Below the pieces are notes generated by a model, which had not been told where the DNA came from, did no database searches, and worked only from the letters and a program-made list of their open reading frames with translations. A DNA stretch of 64,000 bases. Origin: Bacteroidota bacterium. GTDB lineage: Bacteria; Bacteroidota; Rhodothermia; Rhodothermales; UBA10348. Below are positions 34,223 through 42,048 of this stretch, one piece after another. Position 1 is the stretch's first letter, and the number at the start of each line of letters is the position of its first letter. The translations under genes and the position numbers were made by a program. The stretch is from assembly GCA_029262775.1 (NCBI GenBank), contig JAJCYR010000059.1, positions 62,001 through 126,000 on the forward strand. Direction: 5' to 3'.

Positions 34223-35592
34223 ATCTCGCACAGACCCTCCTGCAGCCCCTCGTATCCCGGAAAGTTGTTACCGTCCTACTCGGCGCGATCCTGATGGCAT
34301 TGGCCATCACGGATCGCGCCGCAGCCCGGCAGGACGCGGTATGGACACCCATCAAACCGGGCTCCGACAACATGGAAGTGGTCTCGCACGTGCCGCTGGG
34401 CGGGCCGGAGAGCGTTGCCGATATCGAGTTGGAGCAGGAACTCTCCCGACCTTACGCCTACGTGGCAAGGGCACGTTTCAATGAAACACTCGCCATGGGC
34501 ATGGACGTGATGGACCTGACCGATCCTTCGAATCCCGTTGTCGCGCACCGGTGGCGCATTGAAAATGAGGAGTTGCATCTGGGACGTGGCGGACTCGACG
34601 TCAAGTATTTCAAGCATGCGGGGCGGTATTACGTCGTGCTCGCCGTGCAATTCCGGCCGGGTCCGAATTACGATCTGGGCGGCATTGTATTTGACGTAAC
34701 CGACCTGCCGAGTGGCAAACCGCCCGTTGAAGTAGCCCGGATTACGGAGCCGCAGAAGCCGGGAGGCTTCCATAACATCTTCATTTACAAGCATTCCAGT
34801 GGGCTTCCGCTGCTCTTTACGACGATCAGCGGGGACACGGCACACATCTATGACCTGTCGAAGGTCGTCTCGGGCGACGTAGCCAATGCCCGGATCGGGC
34901 AGGTTCCCATTCCGTCCGAGGGCGAGGTCACGCGTGCCTACCACGATTTTTACGTAGGATGGCATGAGGAAACGGAAAGCGATCGTTTCTACGGCGGTGG
35001 TTCCGGCGGATATTATGTCTATGACATCACGAGCCTTGAGAATCCGGAGCTGGTGGTTTCGCTGACTGGCATCAATGGCGTCTCGCGCGGCCATACGTTT
35101 ACGCCCGGACCCAACGGGCGCTATGTGATCGCCGAAACCGAATATCAATACGCTCCACTACGCATTTTCGACCTGAAGCCGGCGCTCGATGGCGAAGTGA
35201 GCAATATCCGTGCGCCCATCTCGGCGTGGACAGCCAACTGGAAAAACCTCTCGCACAACCACGAGGTGCGCTGGCCCTATGTGTTCGTCTCCGGCTACCT
35301 CGACGGGTTGCAGGTCTTCAGCCTGATGGATCCCGAGAACCCCCGGACGGTGGGCTATTTTGACACGTACACGGGTCCAGCCCTTGAACCGGGCAACGGC
35401 GGCGTCATGAACGGTGCATTCGGCGTCGACGTCCGCAATGCGGATGGCCTGATTGTGGTATCGGATATGATGACCGGCTTCTGGACCTTCAAAATGGAAG
35501 GGTTCGACGGGTGGAACGGTGCCGACTGGGGCGTTCCCGATGTATCGAGCGTACAGAAGTGGGATGAGGAATCCCGGGAGGGTTCGCGATGA
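34219..35592 (+). CDS. LVIVD-type beta-propeller protein, paralogue 5
   Basis: 457 residues. Signal-like N-terminus to about AAARQ (residue 38), then DAVWTPIKPGSDNMEVVSHV. Blades MDVMDLTDPSNPVVAHRW, GIVFDVTDLPSGKPPVEV, YYVYDITSLENPELVVSL; His sites GGFHNIFIYKHS, RAYHDFYVGWHEE, SRGHTFTPGPNG, LSHNHEVRWPYVFVSGYLDG. It most resembles paralogue 3. Overlaps both neighbours by ATGA (34219-34222 and 35589-35592), so paralogues 4-5-6 are translationally coupled. Confidence 0.87.
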   Translation: MNLAQTLLQPLVSRKVVTVLLGAILMALAITDRAAARQDAVWTPIKPGSDNMEVVSHVPLGGPESVADIELEQELSRPYAYVARARFNETLAMGMDVMDLTDPSNPVVAHRWRIENEELHLGRGGLDVKYFKHAGRYYVVLAVQFRPGPNYDLGGIVFDVTDLPSGKPPVEVARITEPQKPGGFHNIFIYKHSSGLPLLFTTISGDTAHIYDLSKVVSGDVANARIGQVPIPSEGEVTRAYHDFYVGWHEETESDRFYGGGSGGYYVYDITSLENPELVVSLTGINGVSRGHTFTPGPNGRYVIAETEYQYAPLRIFDLKPALDGEVSNIRAPISAWTANWKNLSHNHEVRWPYVFVSGYLDGLQVFSLMDPENPRTVGYFDTYTGPALEPGNGGVMNGAFGVDVRNADGLIVVSDMMTGFWTFKMEGFDGWNGADWGVPDVSSVQKWDEESREGSR

Positions 35593-36923
35593 GAACGCTG
35601 ATTTCGTTTCTTACCCTGTTCACGGTGACGTGGGCCGGTCTCGGCCCGGCCTACGCGCAGGAGCAGAACACCCCGTGGACGCCGCTTGAGCCAGGGTCGG
35701 AAAACATGGAAGTGGTTGGACACCTTCCGCTTGGCGCCGTGATGACGGTCGCTGACCTCGACATGGAACAGGAGTTGGAGAGGCCCTACGTGTACGTTTC
35801 GCGGCGGGCCCGGAACGAGAGTGTAGAGCGGGGCACGGACATTATTGACATCTCGGATCCGGCCCATCCCAAGGTCCTCTACCGGTGGCGCATTGAGAAC
35901 CAGGAACTGCATACCGGCGCCGGTGGCGTCGATGTGAAGCACTTCAAGTGGGACGGTCGGTATTACGTGGTGCAGGGCATGCAGCTCGGCACGGGGCCGA
36001 ACAACGACCTGGGCGCGGTGGTGCTCGACGTGACGGGCCTTCCCGATCCGGGCAGCGTACGCGAAGTGGCCCGCATTCACGCGCCAGACACGCCCGGAGG
36101 GTTCCACAATATTTTTGTGTACAGGCACTCAAACGGACGGGTCTATCTGATGACGACCCGAAGCGGGCCGGGGGCGAACGTGTATGATCTGGGCCGCGTT
36201 GTGAGTGGTGACGTGGACAACGCGCTCGTTGCCAATATTCCGGTCCCGGAGGGGGCGGGTAGCGGGCGCGGTAGTTATCACGACTTCTATGCCGGCTTCC
36301 ACGTCGACACGGACACCGACCGGTTTTATGGCGGCGGTGCGGGCGGCTATTACATTTATGACATATCCGACCTTGAGCGCCCGGAGCTGCTGGTAACCAT
36401 GACGGGCATTACCGGGGTCTCGAGGGGGCACACCGTCACGCCGGGACCCCGCGGACGCTACGTCATCACAGAATCCGAGTACCAATACGCTCCGCTGCGC
36501 ATCTTTGACGTGCAGCCAGCACTCGACGGCGAACTGATGAACATCCGTGCGCCCATCAGTGCATGGACCGCCCATTGGGAGAACCTGGTGCATAACCACG
36601 AAGTGCGCTGGCCCTACGTCTTCGTGTCAGGATACCACGACGGGCTGCAGGTCTTCAGTCTCATGGATCCGGAGAATCCCGTCACGGTCGGCTACTATGA
36701 CACGTATACAGGCCCGCGAAGCCTCGGGTCGATGGGAGGCAATGTGGGCAACGGGGCGTTCGGCGTGGACGTCCGGAACGCCGATGGACTGATCGTAATC
36801 AGCGACATGACGACCGGCTTCTGGGCGTTCCGAATGGAAGGATTCGATGGGTGGAACGGTACGGACTGGGGAATGCCCGACGTATCGAGTGCCCAAAAAT
36901 GGGACCAGCACCCGGCGCAGTGA
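35589..36923 (+). CDS. LVIVD-type beta-propeller protein, paralogue 6
   Basis: 444 residues with a signal peptide (MRTLISFLTLFTVTWAGL, cleavage near YAQEQ). Mature start NTPWTPLEPGSENMEVVGHL; blades TDIIDISDPAHPKVLYRW, AVVLDVTGLPDPGSVREV, YYIYDISDLERPELLVTM. His sites GGFHNIFVYRHS, GSYHDFYAGFHVD, SRGHTVTPGPRG, LVHNHEVRWPYVFVSGYHDG. Closest to paralogue 4. It ends the tandem array; a 102-base gap follows before the small secreted gene that precedes the multicopper oxidase. Confidence 0.87.
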   Translation: MRTLISFLTLFTVTWAGLGPAYAQEQNTPWTPLEPGSENMEVVGHLPLGAVMTVADLDMEQELERPYVYVSRRARNESVERGTDIIDISDPAHPKVLYRWRIENQELHTGAGGVDVKHFKWDGRYYVVQGMQLGTGPNNDLGAVVLDVTGLPDPGSVREVARIHAPDTPGGFHNIFVYRHSNGRVYLMTTRSGPGANVYDLGRVVSGDVDNALVANIPVPEGAGSGRGSYHDFYAGFHVDTDTDRFYGGGAGGYYIYDISDLERPELLVTMTGITGVSRGHTVTPGPRGRYVITESEYQYAPLRIFDVQPALDGELMNIRAPISAWTAHWENLVHNHEVRWPYVFVSGYHDGLQVFSLMDPENPVTVGYYDTYTGPRSLGSMGGNVGNGAFGVDVRNADGLIVISDMTTGFWAFRMEGFDGWNGTDWGMPDVSSAQKWDQHPAQ

Positions 36924-36990
36924 ACCCAAGTCGCCCCCCGCCATCACAGGCTGATCGCAGGGCCGCCGCAGGCCGAACCAGGTGGCGCCA

Positions 36991-37027
36991 ATGGCGTAAA
37001 GGAGGATGAATCAGACTCTTACGCCAT
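36991..37027 (+). promoter_or_regulatory. hairpin enclosing the start of the next gene
   Basis: Perfect 9-base arms ATGGCGTAA (36991-36999) and TTACGCCAT (37019-37027) enclose a 19-base loop that contains GGAGG. The right arm includes the first two bases of the ATG at 37026. In the mRNA this could mask the start codon and SD-like sequence, or it may be a chance palindrome. Confidence 0.35.
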
Positions 37028-37631
37028 GAAACTCCCTGCCTTTCCTGTTCTTGGTGCGGCTGGCACACTGCTCTTCCTGGCCGCCTGGACGAGCCTTCCT
37101 GCGCCATTGGGTACCCCCCATGCGGCATCGTCGGGTACCCATGCACTATCGGCGGCCATTACATGTCCAGCCGTTGACCCCGATCCTCCCGTGTACTATG
37201 CCATTGACCTCGTAACCACGCGCAAGGTGCCCGGAGCACGCATGGCAGAAGGGCAGGGGAACGTAACCTTCGCCACGAGCCCGTTTGGGGTATCCATCTC
37301 GGAGAACGGTCAATATGTCTACAATCTGTCCATCACCATGGAAAATGTGCGCCTGCGCGCCGATCAGGCGCTCGATGTATGGGTGACCACACCCAACCTC
37401 GACGAAATCAGGCATATCGGGCGGCTCAACGAGCAGCTGCAGACGACCGGAAAGGTGGAGTGGAACAAGTTTCTGGTCGTTGTGACGCTCGAGTCAGCCG
37501 GTCAGGAGCCGGGCGACATGTGGACCGGCCCGATCGTAGCCCGCGGCATGTCCCGAAGTGGCCTCATGCACACCATGGCCGGTCATGGTCCGTTTCAAAC
37601 CGAGCCCTGTGCCGTATACGGCTACCGGTAA
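37026..37631 (+). CDS. secreted protein of unknown function upstream of the multicopper oxidase
   Basis: 201 residues with an N-terminal signal-like helix (FPVLGAAGTLLFLAAW). The central region ALDVWVTTPNLDEIRHIGRL followed by EWNKFLVVVTLESAGQEPGD and GPIVARG recalls the C-terminal domain of anti-sigma-K-like (RskA) proteins, where a similar strand pattern ends in VTxE...P.GP; this likeness is weak. The tail has MSRSGLMHTMAGHG (Met/His-rich) and two Cys. It lies 13 bases before the multicopper oxidase gene and is probably co-transcribed with it, so a role in copper or oxidase function is possible. Confidence 0.6.
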   Translation: MKLPAFPVLGAAGTLLFLAAWTSLPAPLGTPHAASSGTHALSAAITCPAVDPDPPVYYAIDLVTTRKVPGARMAEGQGNVTFATSPFGVSISENGQYVYNLSITMENVRLRADQALDVWVTTPNLDEIRHIGRLNEQLQTTGKVEWNKFLVVVTLESAGQEPGDMWTGPIVARGMSRSGLMHTMAGHGPFQTEPCAVYGYR

Positions 37632-37644
37632 ACCCAGCCCAAAA

Positions 37645-39378
37645 ATGGACATGCTCCTTCGTTTTATGCACGCCATTCCCGCAGGCGTCCTGTTGCTTGG
37701 TACAATTTCACCCGCCATCCTGCCCGGCGCGGCACATGCCCAGGACATGGACATGCACGCGGGCCACACCATGGACATGCCCGTCATGCAGGGAGACAGC
37801 GTGCTCTGGCGCATGCCGCCCATGAACATGTCCATGCCTATGCTGCCCGGAATGGAATCAGAGGTGCCCATTACGGCCGCGTACCTGCCCGGCGCGGGCC
37901 TGGATCCCATGTCCGTGCCCGAGGCCCGGCCCTTTGAAATAATGGACGTGGAGGACGGCGACACCATCCACCTGCAGGCCGGACTCGTCCGGCGCCAGAT
38001 AGGCGAGCAGACGCTCGTCATGATGGGATACAACGGACAGTATCCCGGCCCGTTGTTGCGCGTGAAGAAAGGCGCGAACATCAACGTGCACTTCGTCAAT
38101 GCGATAGACGAGCCCACGACCGTACACTGGCACGGCCTGCGCCTGGACGACTACCGCTTCGATGGCATTCCGGGCATATCCCAGGCGCCCGTCCAGTCCG
38201 GCGAAAGCTTTCTCTACAAGCTCAACTTCCCGGATACAGGACTGTACTGGTACCACCCTCACATGCGGGAAGACGTGCAGCAGGATTTGGGGCTCTACGG
38301 CAACATGCTGGTCAACCCTACCGAGGATGACTATTACGCTCCCGTGAACCGCGAGCAGACGCTCATTCTCGACGATATCCTGATAGATGCGAACGGGATC
38401 ATCCCCTACGGCAAAAGTGCACCCACGCACGCCCTCATGGGCCGCTTCGGAAATGTCATGCTGACCAATGGCGTGACGGACTTCTTCATGGGCGTTGAAA
38501 AGGGGGAAGTGATCCGGTTTTTCTTGACCAATGTGGCCAATTCGCGCACCTTCAACGTGGTTTTCGGAGGCAACCCCATCAAAATAGTGGCCTCGGATGT
38601 GAGCAAGTACGAAAAAGAAATGAGCGTGGGCAGTGTGGTCATTGCGCCGGCCGAGCGCTACATCGTGGATGTGCTGTTCGAGAACCCGGGAGAGTTCATG
38701 GTCACCAACACCGTGCAGGCTATTGACCACTTCCGCGGCGAGTTCTATCCGTCGGTCCACAACCTGGCCACCATCCACGTCTCGAACACGCCCGTGGATG
38801 TCTCCCATGCCAATGCCTTCCGGGAACTGCGTACGAACGAGGATGTGATTTCGGACATGGATGCCTTCCGGCCGTACTTCGACAAGGCGCCCGACAAAGA
38901 GCTGGAACTGACCGTGCGTGTGAACAACCTGCCGCTTCCGGTCATGCGCATGATGGAAGTCGACACGCTCTACGTGCCGCCCATCGAGTGGAACGACGCC
39001 ATGCCCATGATGAACTGGGTCTCCACAGGCGAACAGGTCAAGTGGCTTCTGCGTGAGAAGAGCACTGGCCGCGAATCCATGGACATCAAGTGGTCATTCG
39101 AGAAGGATGACGTGGTGAAGGTCCGGATATTCAACACGCCCCGATCGTTCCACCCCATGCACCACCCGATCCACTTCCACGGGCAGCGATTCCTGGTCAC
39201 GCACATTGATGGCGTGGAGAATCCCAACATGGTATGGAAGGACACGACCATCATCCCTGTCGGCTCGACGGTCGATATACTCGTGCACATGTCGAATCCG
39301 GGCACATGGATGGCGCACTGTCACATCGCCGAACACCTGCACGCCGGCATGATGCTCGCCTTCGAGGTAACGGACTGA
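37645..39378 (+). CDS. multicopper oxidase with Met/His-rich N-terminus
   Basis: 577 residues from the ATG at 37645 (signal peptide to AHAQ); the frame upstream overlaps the previous gene. Oxidises phenolic, metal or other substrates while reducing O2 to water. All four copper-binding motifs are intact: HWHG (161), WYHPH (204), HPMHHPIHFHG (503) and HCHIAEHLHAGM (558-569, fitting H-C-H-x3-H-x4-M, so the type 1 axial ligand is Met). Residues ~35-75 are rich in Met and His (MDMHAGHTMDMPVMQ, MPPMNMSMPMLPGM), as in copper-handling CueO/CopA-like oxidases. It follows the six-gene propeller array on the same strand. Confidence 0.92.
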   Translation: MDMLLRFMHAIPAGVLLLGTISPAILPGAAHAQDMDMHAGHTMDMPVMQGDSVLWRMPPMNMSMPMLPGMESEVPITAAYLPGAGLDPMSVPEARPFEIMDVEDGDTIHLQAGLVRRQIGEQTLVMMGYNGQYPGPLLRVKKGANINVHFVNAIDEPTTVHWHGLRLDDYRFDGIPGISQAPVQSGESFLYKLNFPDTGLYWYHPHMREDVQQDLGLYGNMLVNPTEDDYYAPVNREQTLILDDILIDANGIIPYGKSAPTHALMGRFGNVMLTNGVTDFFMGVEKGEVIRFFLTNVANSRTFNVVFGGNPIKIVASDVSKYEKEMSVGSVVIAPAERYIVDVLFENPGEFMVTNTVQAIDHFRGEFYPSVHNLATIHVSNTPVDVSHANAFRELRTNEDVISDMDAFRPYFDKAPDKELELTVRVNNLPLPVMRMMEVDTLYVPPIEWNDAMPMMNWVSTGEQVKWLLREKSTGRESMDIKWSFEKDDVVKVRIFNTPRSFHPMHHPIHFHGQRFLVTHIDGVENPNMVWKDTTIIPVGSTVDILVHMSNPGTWMAHCHIAEHLHAGMMLAFEVTD

Positions 39379-39400
39379 CGGGGAGAGCTCCTCGGGCGGC

Positions 39401-40879
39401 TCAGTCCCGGTTCTGGGCCAACCGGTCACGGATAACCACGATCATGGCCTTGCCGCTCTCGTTGGCCGGGTTGAGCAGCACGGAACGGCGATAATAGTCC
39501 AGGCTTTTATCCAGATCTCCCTTCGCGTACCATGCTTCGCCCAGCGAGTCGTACACATTGGAGCTCTCGGGAAACTGCACCGTGTTGAGCTCGAACATGG
39601 CAATGGCTTCGTCCACACGGCTCTGCCGCAGGAGCGTGTAGCCGAGCGTATTGAGCGATTCCTCCACGAACGCCTCTTCCGGCAGGTCCGCCCTCGCCGC
39701 GTCGTACGCCTCAAACGCGGCCTTTACGCCGCCGTCGGCGAGCGCGTCGAGCAGGCGGCGCCCCAGCTTATAACCCGGATCGTCCAGCGACTCGTAGTTG
39801 AGCCACGCGATGGATGTAGCCGGGCCCGACAGCAGGAGCTCGTAGAGCCGGTCCAGGATGAGCATGCCGTTTTCGCTGTTTGACAGGTAGACCATGCCCT
39901 CCCCTGCATTCGGCGTCACATAGGCAAAGCTGCGATACCCGCTCTGATCACCCCAGTGCCAGAGTGCCTGCCCCTCCCGGCGCGGCTCCAGGCCCAGGCC
40001 CTCACTCCAGTAAATCCCGGCCTCAGCGGACATCTGGGGCGTTGTGAGCGCCATTCGGCCCTTCTCGCTGAGGCCATCACCCCGGGCCAGCGCCAACAGG
40101 AACGTAGCGTAGTCACGCACGGTCGTATGCAGGCTGAACGCCGCATTCGCTTCGGCCGGCGTGAACTTGTTGAGGCCGTTTCCATCGGAGTCGTGCGCCA
40201 CGGCCAGCTGGTCGGCGAACGATTCCTTCCAGACGAAACTGCTCGACGTCATGCCGAGCGGTTCAAATACGTATTCAGTGACCAGCGATTCCAGCGTACG
40301 CCCCGTGACCTCTTCCATGGCCATCTGCAAGAACACAAACCCTTCGCCCGAATACGAAAACATGGTCCCGGGATCGAACTCAATCAGCAGATCGCCCCCA
40401 GCCGGCCGCCAGTTCGGGAATCCCGTGCTGTGCATGAGGGCCGTGCGCGCCGATACCTCGAACAGACGCGGATCGGCCACCTTCCGGTCGTAGCCCAGAT
40501 AGTCGGCGAGTGGGCGGTCCAGGTCGAACAGTCCGGCATCGCTCAGCACCTGCGCCAGATAGGCCACCACAGGCTTGCTGAGGAGCGCCGCCTCAAATAC
40601 CGAGTCCTCTGTCACAGGAGTACCACTCACGCGGCTGCGAACGCCGAGCGGTAGTGTCCACGCCACCTCACCCCCCGAAATCAGGGCAATGGCCGCCCCC
40701 TCAATCCGGGCTTCCTGCATAAGCGCCGTTACCTCGGCCTCCACTACGTCCCGCTCGGGCACGTCCTGCGCCGTGGCTGTTCCTGTCGATGCGGCAACCA
40801 GTGCGACTACCACCACCGCGACCGTGGCCAGGCCGAGCAGGAGTCGGCGCTGCTTGGTATCATGTAGAAAATGCTTCAT
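39401..40879 (-). CDS. beta-lactamase-fold protein with Ser-to-Leu change, C-terminal TPRs
   Basis: 492 residues; a membrane/signal helix at residues ~12-35 precedes a serine beta-lactamase/DD-peptidase-like domain. In relatives the nucleophile motif reads AASLSKPV; here it is AALLSKPV, so the catalytic Ser three residues before Lys is Leu. The other motifs survive: FSYSGEGFVFLQ (YxN position) and LWHWGDQSGY (KTG position). From about residue 385 there are TPR-like units (LNTLGYTLLRQSRVDEAIAM, YDSLGEAWYAKGDLDKSLDY). It may be a non-catalytic binding protein. Convergent with the multicopper oxidase, divergent from the next lipoprotein. Confidence 0.8.
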   Translation of the reverse strand: MKHFLHDTKQRRLLLGLATVAVVVVALVAASTGTATAQDVPERDVVEAEVTALMQEARIEGAAIALISGGEVAWTLPLGVRSRVSGTPVTEDSVFEAALLSKPVVAYLAQVLSDAGLFDLDRPLADYLGYDRKVADPRLFEVSARTALMHSTGFPNWRPAGGDLLIEFDPGTMFSYSGEGFVFLQMAMEEVTGRTLESLVTEYVFEPLGMTSSSFVWKESFADQLAVAHDSDGNGLNKFTPAEANAAFSLHTTVRDYATFLLALARGDGLSEKGRMALTTPQMSAEAGIYWSEGLGLEPRREGQALWHWGDQSGYRSFAYVTPNAGEGMVYLSNSENGMLILDRLYELLLSGPATSIAWLNYESLDDPGYKLGRRLLDALADGGVKAAFEAYDAARADLPEEAFVEESLNTLGYTLLRQSRVDEAIAMFELNTVQFPESSNVYDSLGEAWYAKGDLDKSLDYYRRSVLLNPANESGKAMIVVIRDRLAQNRD

Positions 40880-40954
40880 GCCGAACTGTAAGACCGAAGC
40901 ACCTGCGGGTTCCGGATCCGCCCCTCCAATATCACCCGACCCAGTACCACTACC

Positions 40955-41662
40955 ATGATGTCACTACGCATACCACTCGTCGCCCTGTTCCTCTTTGCCG
41001 CCTGTGCGTCCCCTGAATCGCCCGGTGACGCGCCCGTCGAAGCGCCTACGCAGGAGAGCGCCGATGCTGCGGCTACCGCAGACGGCGTGCCCGCCGGCTG
41101 GCTCGTTCGCACCGATGACGGCTCGGCGCCGAGCGTTGCAGCCGCCGAGGGCACCGACGTCGACATCCGATTTGCTGTCATGGAGCCTGGGTTCCACATC
41201 AACATGTACCGTCCACGGGCCATTTTCTGGCACCCGGATTCCACCGCATCGGGCGACTACCGGGCCGCGGCGACCATGCACCTCTTCGATCCCGGTCAGC
41301 GCCGTGAGGCCTATGGACTCATTGTGGGTGGCTCGGGCCTGGACGGGCCGGATCAGGAATATCTCTATTTCCTCGTACGCCGCACGGGCGAGTTCCTGAT
41401 CAAGGTGCGCCGCGGCAGCGAGACGGAGACCATTGTGGACTGGACCGCCCACGATGCCGTCGTTCCGTACAACGACGAGACGGAAGGCACAGCCACCAAC
41501 ACGCTGGAAGTCGAGACCATGGGCGACATGATCCATTTCCGGATCAACGGGGCGGATGTGCATGCGAGCACCGACGGCTCACTACCCACGGACGGCCACT
41601 TCGGATTCCGTCTCAACCACGGCCTCGAAGTTCACGTGGAAACGATTACTGCCTCGGTATAA
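40955..41662 (+). CDS. lipoprotein with a concanavalin/DUF1080-like domain
   Basis: 235 residues (ATG 40955, or 40958). Lipoprotein signal MSLRIPLVALFLFAACAS, Cys near residue 17, then an Ala/Glu/Pro linker (to ~50). The remainder looks like the beta-sandwich of 3-keto-disaccharide hydrolase (DUF1080)/LamG-like domains: YRAAATMHLFDPGQRREAYG, EYLYFLVRRTGEFLIKVRRG, MIHFRINGADVHAS and HFGFRLNHGLEVHVE. Probably binds a carbohydrate or other ligand outside the cytoplasm. Its last 17 bases overlap the converging hypothetical gene. Confidence 0.75.
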   Translation: MMSLRIPLVALFLFAACASPESPGDAPVEAPTQESADAAATADGVPAGWLVRTDDGSAPSVAAAEGTDVDIRFAVMEPGFHINMYRPRAIFWHPDSTASGDYRAAATMHLFDPGQRREAYGLIVGGSGLDGPDQEYLYFLVRRTGEFLIKVRRGSETETIVDWTAHDAVVPYNDETEGTATNTLEVETMGDMIHFRINGADVHASTDGSLPTDGHFGFRLNHGLEVHVETITASV

Positions 41663-42032
41663 GGACCAGTTCATCGGGAATGTCGTTGCGCTGCGGCTGG
41701 GGATTGACCAGGCCGCCGAGCATGGGCACATCAAAGGCGGTCACGAAATGGGCAATGGTCGAAAACCAGAATTCCTGCTGGAATTCGTATAAATCGTCGT
41801 CGAAGCCCGATCGTTCGCCCTCGTGTCCCAGAATGTCAACGTAGAATACGCGTGGCCAGTCCGGGTAGTCCTGTTGGGCTTTCCGGAGCAGGTGGAACGC
41901 CGTACCCACCGCCTCTTCAAAGGTATCGTCCGGTTGGACGATATGGTAGATCGACACCGTATTGTCGAAATTCATGGCAATGCCCGGCGCATCGGGCTTG
42001 CTGTACTCGGGGACGAACTGGGGATCTCCCAT
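41646..42032 (-). CDS. hypothetical protein downstream of uvrA
   Basis: 128 residues if started at the ATG at 42032 (MGDPQFVPEYSKPDAPGIAM); an ATG at 42089 would overlap uvrA by 41 bases. The protein has a GFDDDLYEFQQEFWFSTIAH segment and conserved-looking YYVDILGHEGE-like text (RVFYVDILGHEGERSG). No family is recognised. Last in the rpoZ-FeS-uvrA series; soluble and acidic. Confidence 0.65.
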   Translation of the reverse strand: MGDPQFVPEYSKPDAPGIAMNFDNTVSIYHIVQPDDTFEEAVGTAFHLLRKAQQDYPDWPRVFYVDILGHEGERSGFDDDLYEFQQEFWFSTIAHFVTAFDVPMLGGLVNPQPQRNDIPDELVLIPRQ

Positions 42033-42048
42033 CACAATGTAGGGCGTG

